Position numbers and translations under genes: made by a program. A DNA stretch of 64,000 nt from WHSW01 sp963846165 (GTDB lineage: Bacteria > Actinomycetota > Thermoleophilia > Solirubrobacterales > 70-9): contig CAWJUU010000001.1 in assembly GCA_963846165.1 (NCBI GenBank), forward strand, positions 1 to 64,000, written 5' to 3'. Positions 9,151 to 17,475 of the stretch are shown piece after piece. Numbering within the stretch: the first letter of the stretch is position 1; each line of letters opens with the position of its first letter. The notes beneath the pieces are model-generated. The model did not search any database and was not told the DNA's origin. It saw only the letters and a list, made by a program, of their open reading frames with translations.

Positions 9151-10286
9151 GATCCAGTCCAGCTCGCCCCGCAACTGCGACGCGAGCTGCCGCGGCTCGG
9201 TGTGCCGGCTGGCGGCGATCGACGGCAGCGAGTGGCTGCTGCTGAGCCGCGTGCTCGGCCGCGGCGGCTCTTCTTCGCGGATGATCCGCAGCACTTCGTC
9301 GAACGCGGCGGATCGCAGCCGCTGCTGGTCGAACGGCGTCTCGCCGGAGAGCAGCTCATAGAGCAGCACGCCCAGCGAATAGATGTCGGTCCGCGTGTCG
9401 ATGTCGAGCTGGTTGAGCTTGGCCTGCTCGGGCGACATGTATTCGATCGTGCCGACGACCTGCCCGAACTCGGTGAACATCGTCTTTTCGGTCAGCCGCT
9501 GGCCGATCGCCTTGGCCACGCCGAAGTCGATGATCTTGGGCACCGGCTGCTGGTCGTATTCGGCGACGAGGATGTTCGACGGCTTGATGTCGCGGTGGAT
9601 GATGCCCTTTTGATGCGCGTGTTGAATCGCCTGGCAGACCGGCACGAACAATTCCAGCCGCTGCCGCGGCGTGAGGTGATGCTCGTCGCAATACTGCGTG
9701 ATCGGCACGCCCTTGACGAGCTCCATGACGAAGTAGGGACGGCCGGCGGAATTCAGAATTCGGAATTCAGGATTCAGAGTGGATTGCACGCGTTTCTGAC
9801 ACTCTGCATTCTGCATTCTGTTCATTCCCCGTCGTTCCCGCCATCCAGCACCCGGGCGATGTTCGGATGGTCCATCAGGGCCAGCGCTTGCCGCTCGGCT
9901 TCGAAGCGGGCGATGACCTGCCGCGTGTCCATGCCCGGCTTGATGATCTTCAGGGCGACCGTGCGCTCGACCGGCTCGCGCTGGCTGGCCATATAGACCA
10001 CGCCCATGCCGCCCTCGCCGATCACTTGCAGCAGCTTGTAGGGCCCGATCTGCGTGCCCGGCTGCTCGATCGGTTCCCGCTGCGTGCCGGGCTGCAGCGC
10101 CCGGCAACGTGGCATCGAGCGGCCCGCTGTCTGGCGTGATGGGCCGCCAACAGCTCGCGGACCCGGTCCAACAGCGCGCGCGTCGCTGCCGCAGGCCGCG
10201 GCAACGTAGGCGTCGCGCTGTGCCGGCTGCCCTGTTCCAGGGCCGCCAGGAAAGATCGCTTCTTCGGAATTGGCGGCGTGCGACAT
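9151..10286 (-). pseudogene. Planctomycete-type Ser/Thr protein kinase, truncated and frameshifted
   Basis: Kinase-domain motifs are all visible in order: P-loop IGEGGMGVVY, lysine in VALKIIKPG, HRDIKPSNIL, DFGVAKA and the EYMSPEQAKL segment. The N-terminal DAYVAAACGSDAR region is typical of planctomycete Hanks kinases that sit beside ECF sigma genes. The reading frame shifts in the N-terminal 80 codons. An extra segment at about 9756-9832, in another frame, sits between VLDGG and GRPYFVMEL. The C-terminus stops at GELDWI, where family members run on into the end of the kinase domain and long repeat regions. That cut coincides with a GATC. The start at 10286 follows ERRR in the upstream frame and is tentative. 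Confidence 0.8.
9756..9832 (-). repeat. Micro-insertion (degenerate GAATTC/GCATTCTG repeat) in the kinase gene
   Basis: About 75 bp of low-complexity sequence (GAATTCAGAATTCGGAATTC, GCATTCTGCATTCTG) interrupts the kinase coding sequence between the beta4 and beta5 region. It does not resemble kinase sequence, and family members run directly from VLD(A/G)G-x-x-x-x-GRPYFVMEL. Confidence 0.6.
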
Positions 10287-10370
10287 GCGGCGGCGTTCAG
10301 ATTTCGCTATCAATGCGAAATCCGCGCCCCAAACGCCCCACAGATTTTTTGCCGGCATTGGCCCGCAGTT

Positions 10371-11008
10371 TCAACCGGCTGTCTCGTCGCCCTGTTTCAG
10401 CTCCGCGTGCAGCCAGGCCCGCGCGTAAGCCCAATAGCGGTCGGCAGTTGTGGACGAGATCCCCATCGCCTCCGCCACCTGCGGGATCGTCAGCCCCGCG
10501 AAATACCGCAGCTTGACCAGCTGGGCCTTTTGCGGATCCACGGCTGCAAATTTGTCCAGCGCTTCGTCCAGGGCGACGATGTCCAGTGACGGCTCGGGCT
10601 CGGCGATCTCGACGTGCTCCAGCGGCACCCGCTGCTGGCCCGCCGCCCCGTCGCAAGCTTCCCCGCCGCCGCGCCTGCTCGATCAAGATCCGCCGCATCG
10701 CCTCGGCCGCCGCCGCGAAGAAATGGCCGCGGGAGTCGAAGGAGTCGGGGATCGGGGGACGGGACACGGCAGGATGCGAGTTCTCAGCGTCTCCCTCACT
10801 CCCTGACTCCTCGCCTCCTGAGTCCCACCAGCCGCAAATATGCCTCATGCACCAGCGCCGTCGCCTGCAGCGTCTGTCCCGGCCGCTCCTGAACCAGCTT
10901 CGCCGCCGCCAGCTTTCGCAGCTCTTCGTACACCAGCGGCAGCAGTTGCTCGGCCGCCTGGGGATCGCCTTGCTCGGTCAACTGCAGCAGCCGGCTAACG
11001 TCAGACAT
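10371..11008 (-). pseudogene. ECF-type RNA polymerase sigma factor, planctomycete type, frameshifted
   Basis: The N-terminus (ATG at 11008) has the sigma-2 start DVSRLLQLTEQGDPQAAEQL and a typical EAYLRLVG. The middle reads FDSRGHFFAAAAEAMRRILI in a second frame. The C-terminus (10371-10628) has the sigma-4 helix-turn-helix LTIPQVAEAMGISSTTADRY in a third frame. This is the ECF group abundant in planctomycetes, usually encoded next to a Ser/Thr kinase as seen here. Two frame changes and an extra segment (10741-10826) mean that no continuous protein is encoded as given. It probably directed transcription in response to the adjacent kinase; that is inference from family context. Confidence 0.82.
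10741..10826 (-). repeat. Micro-insertion rich in GAGTC/GGGGA repeats inside the sigma gene
   Basis: About 86 bp of GACTC- and GGAGTC-rich sequence separates YLRLVG from FDSRGHFF, two segments almost contiguous in related sigma factors. It brings a frame change and a stop. It differs in sequence from the insertion in the adjacent kinase gene. Confidence 0.55.
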
Positions 11009-11121
11009 GTACAATTCCCAAGTGTCCGCTATCGTACACGGAGCATTGTGCCACGCCCTGCGCGGCGGTGGCGAGAGAAATTGTGGGCCACTCGCTCCGC
11101 GCATGGCCAGCGACTCGCGAA

Positions 11122-12168
11122 TCAGGGGGCCTGCTTCAGGAACAGATCCACGTTTTCCCGCGTGACCGTGTAGGCCCCGGTGTTGTAGTTCACGGGGATC
11201 GGCCAGATGCCGGCGGCCCGGTCGTTGGAGGTGAACTTGAGCGGCGAGTGCTTGATCTCGAACAGGGCCCGCACGCCGAGGTAGGTGAACAGCTCGCGCT
11301 TCTGGCCGACGAGCACGGTCAGCACGCCTTCCTTGCACAGCCGCAGGTGCTGCTCCTGGTCATCGACGCAGGTGGCGAGGATCTGGCCCGCCTTGCCGGC
11401 TTCCTTGATCGCCTGGCCCATGCCGGGGCCGCTTTCGGAATCGAAGCCGGCCATGCCGACGAGGTTGCGGGTGGGCCTGAATGATCGACGCGGCGACGCG
11501 GGCGGCCTCGGCCTGCGAGCCCTTGTCTTGCTGCGGCGTCGAGCACCGTCAGGCCGGCCGGCTCGGCGACCGAGCGGAAGCCCGCGAAGGCGTCCTGGTC
11601 GATCGACTGCTCGATCAGGCCCGAGCAGCGCCACTTCGCCCTTGCGGCCGCCGAGGGCCGCGAGCATGCCCTTGGCCTGCCGCACGCCGAGGTCGTACCA
11701 GTCGGTGCCGATGAACGCGATGCGGTTGCTGGCGGGCACGTCGGCGTCGATGCAGATCACCGGAATGCCCGCCTCGATCGTGCTGTTGATCGGCCCGACG
11801 AGCGCCGAAGGATCCCAGCCGACGACCATGATCCCGGCCGGCTTGCGGGCCGCCGTCTGCTCGAACGCCGCGACCAGGCCGGGAATATCGACGCTGTTGG
11901 GGCCGGCGATCGTCACCTTCACGCCCAGCTCCTCGCCGGCCAGCCGCAGCGCCGGATGGTCGCGCTTGGTGAACAGCGGCAGATTGGCGTTGGCCGAGAC
12001 CCAGACGTATTCCTCGTCGGCGTACGACGGCTTTGTCGCCGCTGCCGCCGCCGCGGCGCGGCCGCGCCCGGCGGCTGCTCGCAGCCGGCCAGGCCCAGCA
12101 GCGCTGCCGCCCGCGGCCGACAGCAGGCCGCGGCGCGTCCAACGCAGTTCGTCGATGCATGTCGTCAT
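11122..12168 (-). CDS. Sugar ABC transporter substrate-binding lipoprotein (ribose/RbsB-like), frameshifted
   Basis: This periplasmic binding protein of the LacI/RbsB fold starts at the ATG at 12168 after GGAAGGCGG. An RR motif (TRRGLLSAAG) and, in an adjacent frame, a lipobox LLGLAGC suggest a Tat-exported lipoprotein. Binding-protein signatures are VTIAGPNSVDIPGLVAAFEQ, GIMVVGWDPSALVGPI, AGIPVICIDADVPASNRIAFIG and, near the C-terminus, GMAGFDSESGPGMGQAIKEA. Frame breaks lie near 12080-12050 and between about 11630 and 11480. The transported sugar cannot be named; the family handles ribose, xylose, rhamnose and similar sugars. It is last in a three-gene operon after ATPase and permease. Confidence 0.82.
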   Translation of the reverse strand: MTTCIDELRWTRRGLLSAAGGSAAGPGRLRAAAGRGRAAAAAAATKPSYADEEYVWVSANANLPLFTKRDHPALRLAGEELGVKVTIAGPNSVDIPGLVAAFEQTAARKPAGIMVVGWDPSALVGPINSTIEAGIPVICIDADVPASNRIAFIGTDWYDLGVRQAKGMLAALGGRKGEVALLGPDRAVDRPGRLRGLPLGRRAGRPDGARRRSKTRARRPRPPASPRRSFRPTRNLVGMAGFDSESGPGMGQAIKEAGKAGQILATCVDDQEQHLRLCKEGVLTVLVGQKRELFTYLGVRALFEIKHSPLKFTSNDRAAGIWPIPVNYNTGAYTVTRENVDLFLKQAP

Positions 12169-12194
12169 CAGCGTCCGCCTTCCCGTCATGAGTG

Positions 12195-13178
12195 AATCGA
12201 GCGCCACCGCGCCGACCAGCACCGCCCCCAGCACGATGCCCTGCCACTCGGACGAGACCGCGCGAGATGATCAGCACGTTCTGGATCAGCGCCATGAAGA
12301 ACACGCCCAGCATCGCGCCCCAGATCGTCCCTTTGCCGCCCGACAGGCTCGCCCCGCCGAGGATCACCGCCGTGATCGCCTTCAGCTCCGCGCCGACGCC
12401 GACCGTCGCCGTGGCCGTGGCGATGCGGGAAGCATAGACGATTCCCGCCAGCCCCGCGATCAGGCCCATCAGGGTGAAGGCGACGATCTGCATCCGCTCG
12501 ACGTGAATGCCCGACAGCCGGGCCGCCTGGGCGTTGCTGCCGATGTAGTAGTACTGCCGGAAGAAGCGCGTGTGCGTCAGCAGCAGGTGAAACAGCGATC
12601 GCCAGCGCCGGCCAGCAGCCAGACGGGCGATTGCACGCCCAGCGGCTCGTGCTGGCCGAACCGCGAGAACGAATCGGGCAGGAACGTGATGCCCGGCCCG
12701 CCGATGAGCAGGGCGATGCCCTGAAAGATGCCCATCGTGCCCAGCGTGGTGATCAGCGCGTTGACCCGCAGCCGGGCCACGATCAGGCCGTTGCCGCTCC
12801 GCAGGCCGCGGCGCAGCGCCAGGCCCGCGAGCACGGCCAGCGGCACCGGCCAGCCGGCCTGCTTCATCAGCCAGCCGGTGATCACGCCGATCATCGAGGC
12901 CATCGCCCCGACCGACAGATCGAACGAGCCGCTGACCAGCAGCAGCATCATGCCGATCGCCAGCAGGCCCTCGAACGCCAGGTTCCGCAGGATCGCGGTG
13001 AGGTTGGCCCACGAGCAGAACGAATACGGGATAGAGGATCGAAAACAGACAGCGATGATCAGCAGCGTCAGGCCGAGCAGCGCCAGCTCGCGCGAGTAGC
13101 CGGTCCACGGCCGGCTCGGCCCGCGGCCGGTCGCGGCGAGCTCGGCTCGGTTTCGAGCGGAGAGGGTGACTCGTTCAT
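12195..13178 (-). CDS. Sugar ABC transporter permease (RbsC-like), frameshifted
   Basis: The RbsC/BPD_transp_2 permease is read in pieces. SGSFDLSVGAMASMIGVITG and VNALITTLGTMGIFQGIALL come from 12577-12951. YYYIGSNAQAARLSGI, GLIAGLAGIVYASRI, AVILGGASLSGGKGTIWGA and GVFFMALIQNVLIISR come from another frame. EAS/GGASLSGGKG is the family cytoplasmic loop that contacts the ATPase. The likely start is the ATG at 13178, 11 bases after the ATPase stop. Breaks are near 13040, 12960, 12600 and 12250. The exact stop is uncertain because the C-terminal frame runs into the next gene. Confidence 0.75.
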
Positions 13179-13188
13179 GATGGACTCT

Positions 13189-14733
13189 TCAGTCCGCAGC
13201 TCTCCCGCGAGGCCAGATGCATGATCCGCTCTTCGGTCGCCTCGGCGCGGTCGAGCTCGCCGGCGATTCGCCCTGGGCCATCACGATAACGCGGTCGCCG
13301 AGGGCCAGCACCTCGGGCAGGTCGGACGAGATGACCAGCACCGCCGTTCCCCGCTCGGCCAGCTCGAACAGCAGCCGATGGACCTCGGCCTTGGCGCCCA
13401 CATCGACGCCGCGCGTCGGCTCATCGACGATCAGCACCCGCGGCTCGACCAGCAGCCACTTGGCCAGCAGCACCTTCTGCTGATTGCCGCCGCTGAGGCT
13501 GCGCACCGCTTGCCGCACGCTGCGGCAGGCGATGCTCAGCGCTGGCGATACTCCTCGGCCGCCGCCTCGAGCCGGCGGCGTCGCTGGTCACCACGCGTCC
13601 CAAATCGCGCGAGGCCGGCCGCGGCGATGTTGTGGGCGATGCTCATGTCGAGGAACAGCCCGGCCTGCTTGCGGTCTTCCGGCAGATAGCCGATGCCGGC
13701 GGCGATCGCCTCGGCGACGCTGCCGAATGTCGCACCGGCCGGCCGTCGATCAGGACCTGGCCGGCGCGAACGGGCGAGCGCCGAAGATCGACAGGGCCGT
13801 TTCGGTGCGGCCGGCGCCGGCCAGCCCGGCCAGCGCGACGATTTCGCCGGCGTGGACGTGAAAGCTGACGTCGCGCAGCATCGACGCCGGTGCGCGCGCG
13901 GTCGGCGGATCGGACAGGCCCTGCACTTCCAAGCAGCGGCGTCCGTGAGCTCGTCCTTGGCGGCACGGCGACGCGCGGATGCGTGCCGCCAGGTCGCGGC
14001 CGACCATCCGGCGGATCAGCTCCTGCGGCGTCGCCTCGGCGATCGGCAGCGTCCCTTGCCAGCGGCCGTCCTTGAGCACGGTCACGCGGTCGGCGATGGC
14101 GAAGATCTCCTCCAGCCGGTGCGAGATGTAGATGACCGCCGTGCCCGCCTGCCGCAGCGAGCGGATGACGCCGAACAGCGTGCTGCGTCTCGGCCTCGGT
14201 CAGGGCGGCGGTCGGCTCGTCGAAGATGATCAGCCGGGCGTTCGAGCGAGAGGGCCTTGGCGATCTCGACGAGCTGCTGCTGGGCCGGCGAGAGCGCGCC
14301 GAGCGGGCGTCGCCGGGCGAGACGTCCAGTCCGACCTGCGCCAGCAGCTGCGCGGGCGGCTGCCTCCATCCGCCGCCGGTCGATCCAGTTGCCCAGCCGC
14401 ACCGGCTGCCGGCCGGCGAAGATGTTCTCGGCCACGGTGAGCGAGTCGAACAGGCTCCGCTCCTGATAGACGATGGCGATGCCCAGCTGCTGCGCCGCCC
14501 GCTCATCGGCGATCTGCACGTCGCTCGCGGCCCGCGAAGTCGATCCGGCCCGCGTCCGGCTGATAGACGCCGGCCAGGATGTGCATCAGCGTGCTCTTGC
14601 CCGCGCCGTTCTCGCCGACGACCGCGTGGACCTCGCCGGCGCGCACGTCGAGCTGCATGTCGTCCAGCGCCCGCACGCCGGGAAACGGCTTGCCGATGCC
14701 GGTCATCGCCAGCAAGGGAGGTGAGTCAGTCAT
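13189..14733 (-). CDS. Sugar ABC transporter ATPase (RbsA/MglA-like, two ABC domains), frameshifted
   Basis: The 515-codon span fits the RbsA/MglA length. The first ABC domain has Walker A GENGAGKSTLMHILAG near residue 40. YQERSLFDSLTVAENIFAG follows, then SPAQQQLVEIAKAL in place of the signature region. A second domain begins with SFHVHAGEIVALAGLAGAGRTE, and the C-terminal copy has LSGGNQQKVLLAKWL and LIVDEPTRGVDVGAK. At least five frame changes lie between about 14530 and 13520. The gene opens the operon ATPase-permease-binding protein. The sugar substrate is unknown. Confidence 0.8.
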
Positions 14734-14764
14734 GGCCGCTCGCTATCCCAGTCCACGCGAATGA

Positions 14765-14934
14765 ACGCATACGGAGGCAGTGCACAATTGCAGATTTCGG
14801 TCCACTATCGGTCGCGTTTCCGAGGAAGAGCTGTACAGGCCTTTGGCGTCTTCGGGTTCGTAGAACAGACGCATGTTCGCCGAAGTTGTCGGGCGCCATC
14901 AAGGCGATGTTTTGCAGCTGCTTCGGCAGGTTGG
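14765..14934 (-). other. Unidentified coding-like fragment at the end of block B
   Basis: Upstream of the ABC ATPase on its strand, a frame reading NLPKQLQNIALMAPDNFGE and, in a neighbouring frame, MRLFYEPEDAKGLY looks protein-like but is broken and short. I do not recognise the family. It is cut at 14934 where actinobacterial sequence begins. Confidence 0.3.
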
Positions 14935-15168
14935 ATCGCATCGATCTTCGCCTGGACGCGAGCGCTCGCCGCCCGCGGGCGCATGGACGACACCCCTGAT
15001 GTCTCGGAGTTCGCGACGACCCTCGAACGCGTGTGTGTGGAGACCGTCGAGAGCGGGAAGATGACCAAGGACCTGGCGCTGCTGGTCGGCCCCGAGCAGG
15101 AGTTCCAGACCACGCAGCAGTTCCTCGCCGCGATCGACGAGAACCTTCAGAAGGAGATGGATCAGTGA
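14935..15168 (+). CDS. icd: NADP-isocitrate dehydrogenase, C-terminal fragment
   Basis: About 77 codons from IASIFAWTRAL to the TGA at 15166-15168 match the C-terminus of the dimeric (eukaryote-like) NADP-dependent isocitrate dehydrogenase, including LERVCVETVESGKMTKDLAL. Family members have a proline before IASIFAW; here the preceding codon is tryptophan from unrelated DNA, so the 5' part is missing. The enzyme makes 2-oxoglutarate in the TCA cycle. Its stop overlaps the GTG start of mdh, implying a TCA operon in the source genome. Confidence 0.85.
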   Translation: MASIFAWTRALAARGRMDDTPDVSEFATTLERVCVETVESGKMTKDLALLVGPEQEFQTTQQFLAAIDENLQKEMDQ

Positions 15169-16145
15169 CCACCAAAGTCACCGTCACCGGCGCCGCCGGC
15201 CAGATCGGCTACGCGCTGCTGTTCCGGATCGCCTCGGGGCAGATGCTCGGCGAGGAGACCCCGGTCGAGCTGCGGCTGCTCGAGATCCCCGACGCGGTCA
15301 AGGCCGCCGAGGGCACTGCGATGGAGCTCGACGACTGCGCCTTCCCGCTGCTGCGCAAGCTCGAGGTCACCGACGACCCCAAGCTTGCCTTCGACGGCTG
15401 CAACGTCGGCATGCTCGTCGGCGCCCAGCCGCGTGGGCCGGGCATGGAGCGCTCCGACCTGCTCGAGGCCAACGGCGGCATCTTCAAGCCCCAGGGCGAG
15501 GCGATCAATGCCGGCGCCGCGGACGACGTGAAGATCCTCGTGGTCGGCAACCCGGCGAACACCAACTGCCTGATCGCGATGTCGAACGCCCCCGACGTCC
15601 CGCGCGAGCGCTTCAACGCGATGACCCGCCTCGACCACAACCGCGCGATCGCGCTGCTCGCCAACAAGCTCTCACTCCAGGTCGCCGACATCTCCAACAT
15701 GACCATCTGGGGCAACCACTCGACCACCCAGTACCCCGACCTCGTCAACGCCAGGGTCGGGGGCCGGTCGGCCTGGGACGCGATCGACGACGAGGCCTAC
15801 ATCGCCAACGAGTTCATCCCCACGGTGGCCAAGCGCGGCGCGGCGATCATCGAGGCCCGCGGCGCCTCCTCGGCCGCCTCGGCGGCCAACGCGGCGCTCG
15901 ACCACGTCCACGACTGGGTCCTCGGCACTCCGAAGGGCGACTGGGTCTCGATGTCGGTTCCCGCCGACGGTTCATACGGGGTCCCCGAGGGGATCATCTC
16001 AAGCTTCCCCTGCACCTGCTCGGGGGGCGTGTACTCGATCGTCCCCGAGCTCGAGATCACCGACTTCTCGCGCGAGCGCATCGACGCCTCCGTCGCCGAG
16101 CTCGAGGAAGAGCGGGCCGCGGTCGCCGAGCTCGGGCTCGTTTGA
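15165..16145 (+). CDS. mdh: Malate dehydrogenase
   Basis: The 326-residue NAD-dependent malate dehydrogenase interconverts malate and oxaloacetate. It has the Rossmann loop GAAGQIGYALLFRIA, the substrate-binding GAQPRGPGMERSDLL loop with catalytic-pocket arginines, VVGNPANTNCLIA, RLDHNRAIA, and the catalytic histidine in IWGNHSTTQYPD. It belongs to the cytosolic-type MDH with a long first loop. The start is a GTG whose last two bases share the TGA of icd (GTGA), indicating translational coupling; the longer upstream frame is rejected for that reason. Confidence 0.95.
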   Translation: MTTKVTVTGAAGQIGYALLFRIASGQMLGEETPVELRLLEIPDAVKAAEGTAMELDDCAFPLLRKLEVTDDPKLAFDGCNVGMLVGAQPRGPGMERSDLLEANGGIFKPQGEAINAGAADDVKILVVGNPANTNCLIAMSNAPDVPRERFNAMTRLDHNRAIALLANKLSLQVADISNMTIWGNHSTTQYPDLVNARVGGRSAWDAIDDEAYIANEFIPTVAKRGAAIIEARGASSAASAANAALDHVHDWVLGTPKGDWVSMSVPADGSYGVPEGIISSFPCTCSGGVYSIVPELEITDFSRERIDASVAELEEERAAVAELGLV

Positions 16146-16155
16146 GGCGCTGGCG

Positions 16156-16626
16156 ATGGCGGACCAGGCGATGACCGACGACGAGCTGGTCGGCCTGCTG
16201 CAGGAGTACCTGCGCATCCTCCAGCGCCATCCAGTCGCCGAGGAGATGATGGCCGAGATCCTCACCGAGGACTTCGAGACCGGCTTCATCGGCGGGCACA
16301 TGTGGGCGGGGCTCGAGGGGTTGCGCGACTTCCTCGGTCAACGCGCCGGCTTCTTCGACGAGGACCACCGGATCGAGGAGCTGCTCGAGCGCAACGATGC
16401 CGCAGGCGCGATCGAGGCCCGCACCAGCCTTCACTTCTTCCTCCGCCGCTGGGAGTCGCCCTCACCTGTTAGCGAGGAGTTCACAGGGCACTGCTTCCAC
16501 ACCTGGCGTGTGCGCCGGGTCGGCGACGAGTGGCGCGTCGCGGCGCAGCTCGTCGAGCGTTTCTCCGACCTCAACGACAACGCCGATCGCCTCTTCGCCA
16601 CCCCCGAGCAGGGCCTCAACCGCTAG
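16156..16626 (+). CDS. NTF2/SnoaL-like domain protein
   Basis: The 156-residue protein has a polar N-terminal helix (ELVGLLQEYLRILQRHP) followed by alternating strands and a final W-R-V-x-x-Q strand (EWRVAAQLVERF). This is the fold pattern of the NTF2-like/SnoaL superfamily. An aspartate-rich pocket segment, ILTEDFETGFIGGHMWAGLEG, matches the usual position. The ligand or reaction is unknown. It starts 10 bp after mdh and probably shares its transcript. Confidence 0.7.
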   Translation: MADQAMTDDELVGLLQEYLRILQRHPVAEEMMAEILTEDFETGFIGGHMWAGLEGLRDFLGQRAGFFDEDHRIEELLERNDAAGAIEARTSLHFFLRRWESPSPVSEEFTGHCFHTWRVRRVGDEWRVAAQLVERFSDLNDNADRLFATPEQGLNR

Positions 16627-16781
16627 CGAACGGTCCCGCGACCGCCCCCGGTCGGCGGCGCCGGCCACGGCGAATTCGTGGACCATTGTCGTGCTGACCA
16701 CCCATGTGGTGGTCAATGCGACAACCGGCTAGCGAACCGTTTCGCAGCCGCGCACCCGATCGGCGGCGCCGGCCACGGCGA
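16623..16781. repeat. Imperfect direct repeat of about 50 bp
   Basis: CTAGCGAAC...GGTCGGCGGCGCCGGCCACGGCGA at 16623-16673 recurs with changes at 16729-16781; the last 20 or so bases (CGGCGGCGCCGGCCACGGCGA) are identical. Each copy on the minus strand ends a reading frame. The segment between holds a hairpin at 16696-16714. It looks like a local duplication of the 3' end of an RTX-like gene. Confidence 0.6.
16696..16714. terminator. Hairpin, possible terminator
   Basis: GACCACC-CATGT-GGTGGTC forms a 7-bp perfect stem with a 5-base loop. It lies 70 bp after the stop of the NTF2-like gene. No T-run follows on either strand, so its action as an intrinsic terminator is uncertain. Confidence 0.4.
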
Positions 16782-16995
16782 CGTCGCGGCGCCCGCGGCC
16801 GCAGTCGATCGTGTCGCGCCCGCGGCCACCGCGGAGAAGGTCGCGCCCGCCGCCACCGCGCAGCCGGTCGCGCCCGCGGCCGCCGTTGAGCCGGTCGCGC
16901 TTGCCTCGTGCGCAGACGCGGTCGTTGCCGGCCCGCGTCGCTCCGATTGGTTGGCTTGATTGCGCACACGGCTGACCGGCGATCCACCCCCTGAT
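16729..16995 (-). pseudogene. Remnant of an RTX-like (GGxGxD repeat) calcium-binding protein
   Basis: On the minus strand one frame reads ANDRVC-like AGNDRVCARGKRDRLNGG followed by repeats GRGRDRLRGG, GGRDLLRGG, GRGRDTIDCG and a tail ADRVRGCETVR before a TAG. This matches the degenerate GGxGxD nonapeptide tail common in Solirubrobacterales secreted proteins, with D replaced by R in many repeat positions. There is no start codon or N-terminal domain in this frame, so only the 3' end survives. The alternative that a frameshift hides a short upstream part cannot be excluded. Confidence 0.5.
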
Positions 16996-17043
16996 CGTAG
17001 GCCGAGCGAGCGCTTCGGGAGCCGGTTGCCCTGCGAGCGCCGT

Positions 17044-17409
17044 TCAGGCCGGGTGGTAGGCCCGGCCGTCCTTGCGGATCTTGCCCTCCTTCTCGAGATC
17101 CGCGAGCACCCGGTAGAGGTAGTTCGGCTTGATCTTCATCTTCTTCGCGATCTCGGAGGCAGAGATCCCGGGGTTGGCCTTCACCAGCCCGACGGCCTGG
17201 TCGGCGCGGGTGCCGCCGCGGCGCCGGCGCCGGCGGCCGCCGGCGCGCGCGCCAGGGCCCGGCGGGCGACCTGGACCGCGACGGCCCTCGCGGCCGCCGG
17301 TGAGGCTCGCCAGCGCCCGCTGAAGCTGCGCCCGTTCGGCGTCGAGCTCGCCCAGTCGCTTACGTATCAACCCTGCTGCCTCGTCGACGGTGTTGGAAAC
17401 AGATGGCAT
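17044..17409 (-). CDS. Winged-helix DNA-binding protein with AT-hook-like linker
   Basis: The 121-residue protein has three parts. Residues 1-42 form a probable coiled coil (IRKRLGELDAERAQLQRAL). Residues 43-68 are a basic Gly/Arg/Pro stretch with a GRPP AT-hook-like core, and residues 70-121 are a winged helix (ISASEIAKKMKIKPNYLYRV, then LEKEGKIRKDGRAYHPA). It is probably a nucleoid-associated or transcriptional regulator; such small proteins are frequent in actinobacteria. GAGAGGA lies 10 bases before the ATG. A palindrome directly upstream may be its own operator. Confidence 0.75.
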   Translation of the reverse strand: MPSVSNTVDEAAGLIRKRLGELDAERAQLQRALASLTGGREGRRGPGRPPGPGARAGGRRRRRRGGTRADQAVGLVKANPGISASEIAKKMKIKPNYLYRVLADLEKEGKIRKDGRAYHPA

Positions 17410-17428
17410 CAGTCAGTCCTCTCATACC

Positions 17429-17448
17429 GTGAGTAGTTCGGTACTCAC
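17429..17448. promoter_or_regulatory. Palindrome upstream of the winged-helix gene, candidate operator
   Basis: GTGAGTA-GTTCGG-TACTCAC is a perfect 7-bp inverted repeat located 20-39 bases upstream of the winged-helix gene start. That position overlaps where its promoter should be. Binding by the adjacent regulator (autoregulation) is an inference from position only. Confidence 0.4.
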
Positions 17449-17475
17449 AGTAATAGTGTGGACCGAGTGTAACCG

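Noticed and set aside
16713..16967. Ala/Thr-rich minus-strand frame over the RTX remnant
   Set aside because: Low-complexity shadow with no domain; the neighbouring frame has the GGxGxD-like repeats.
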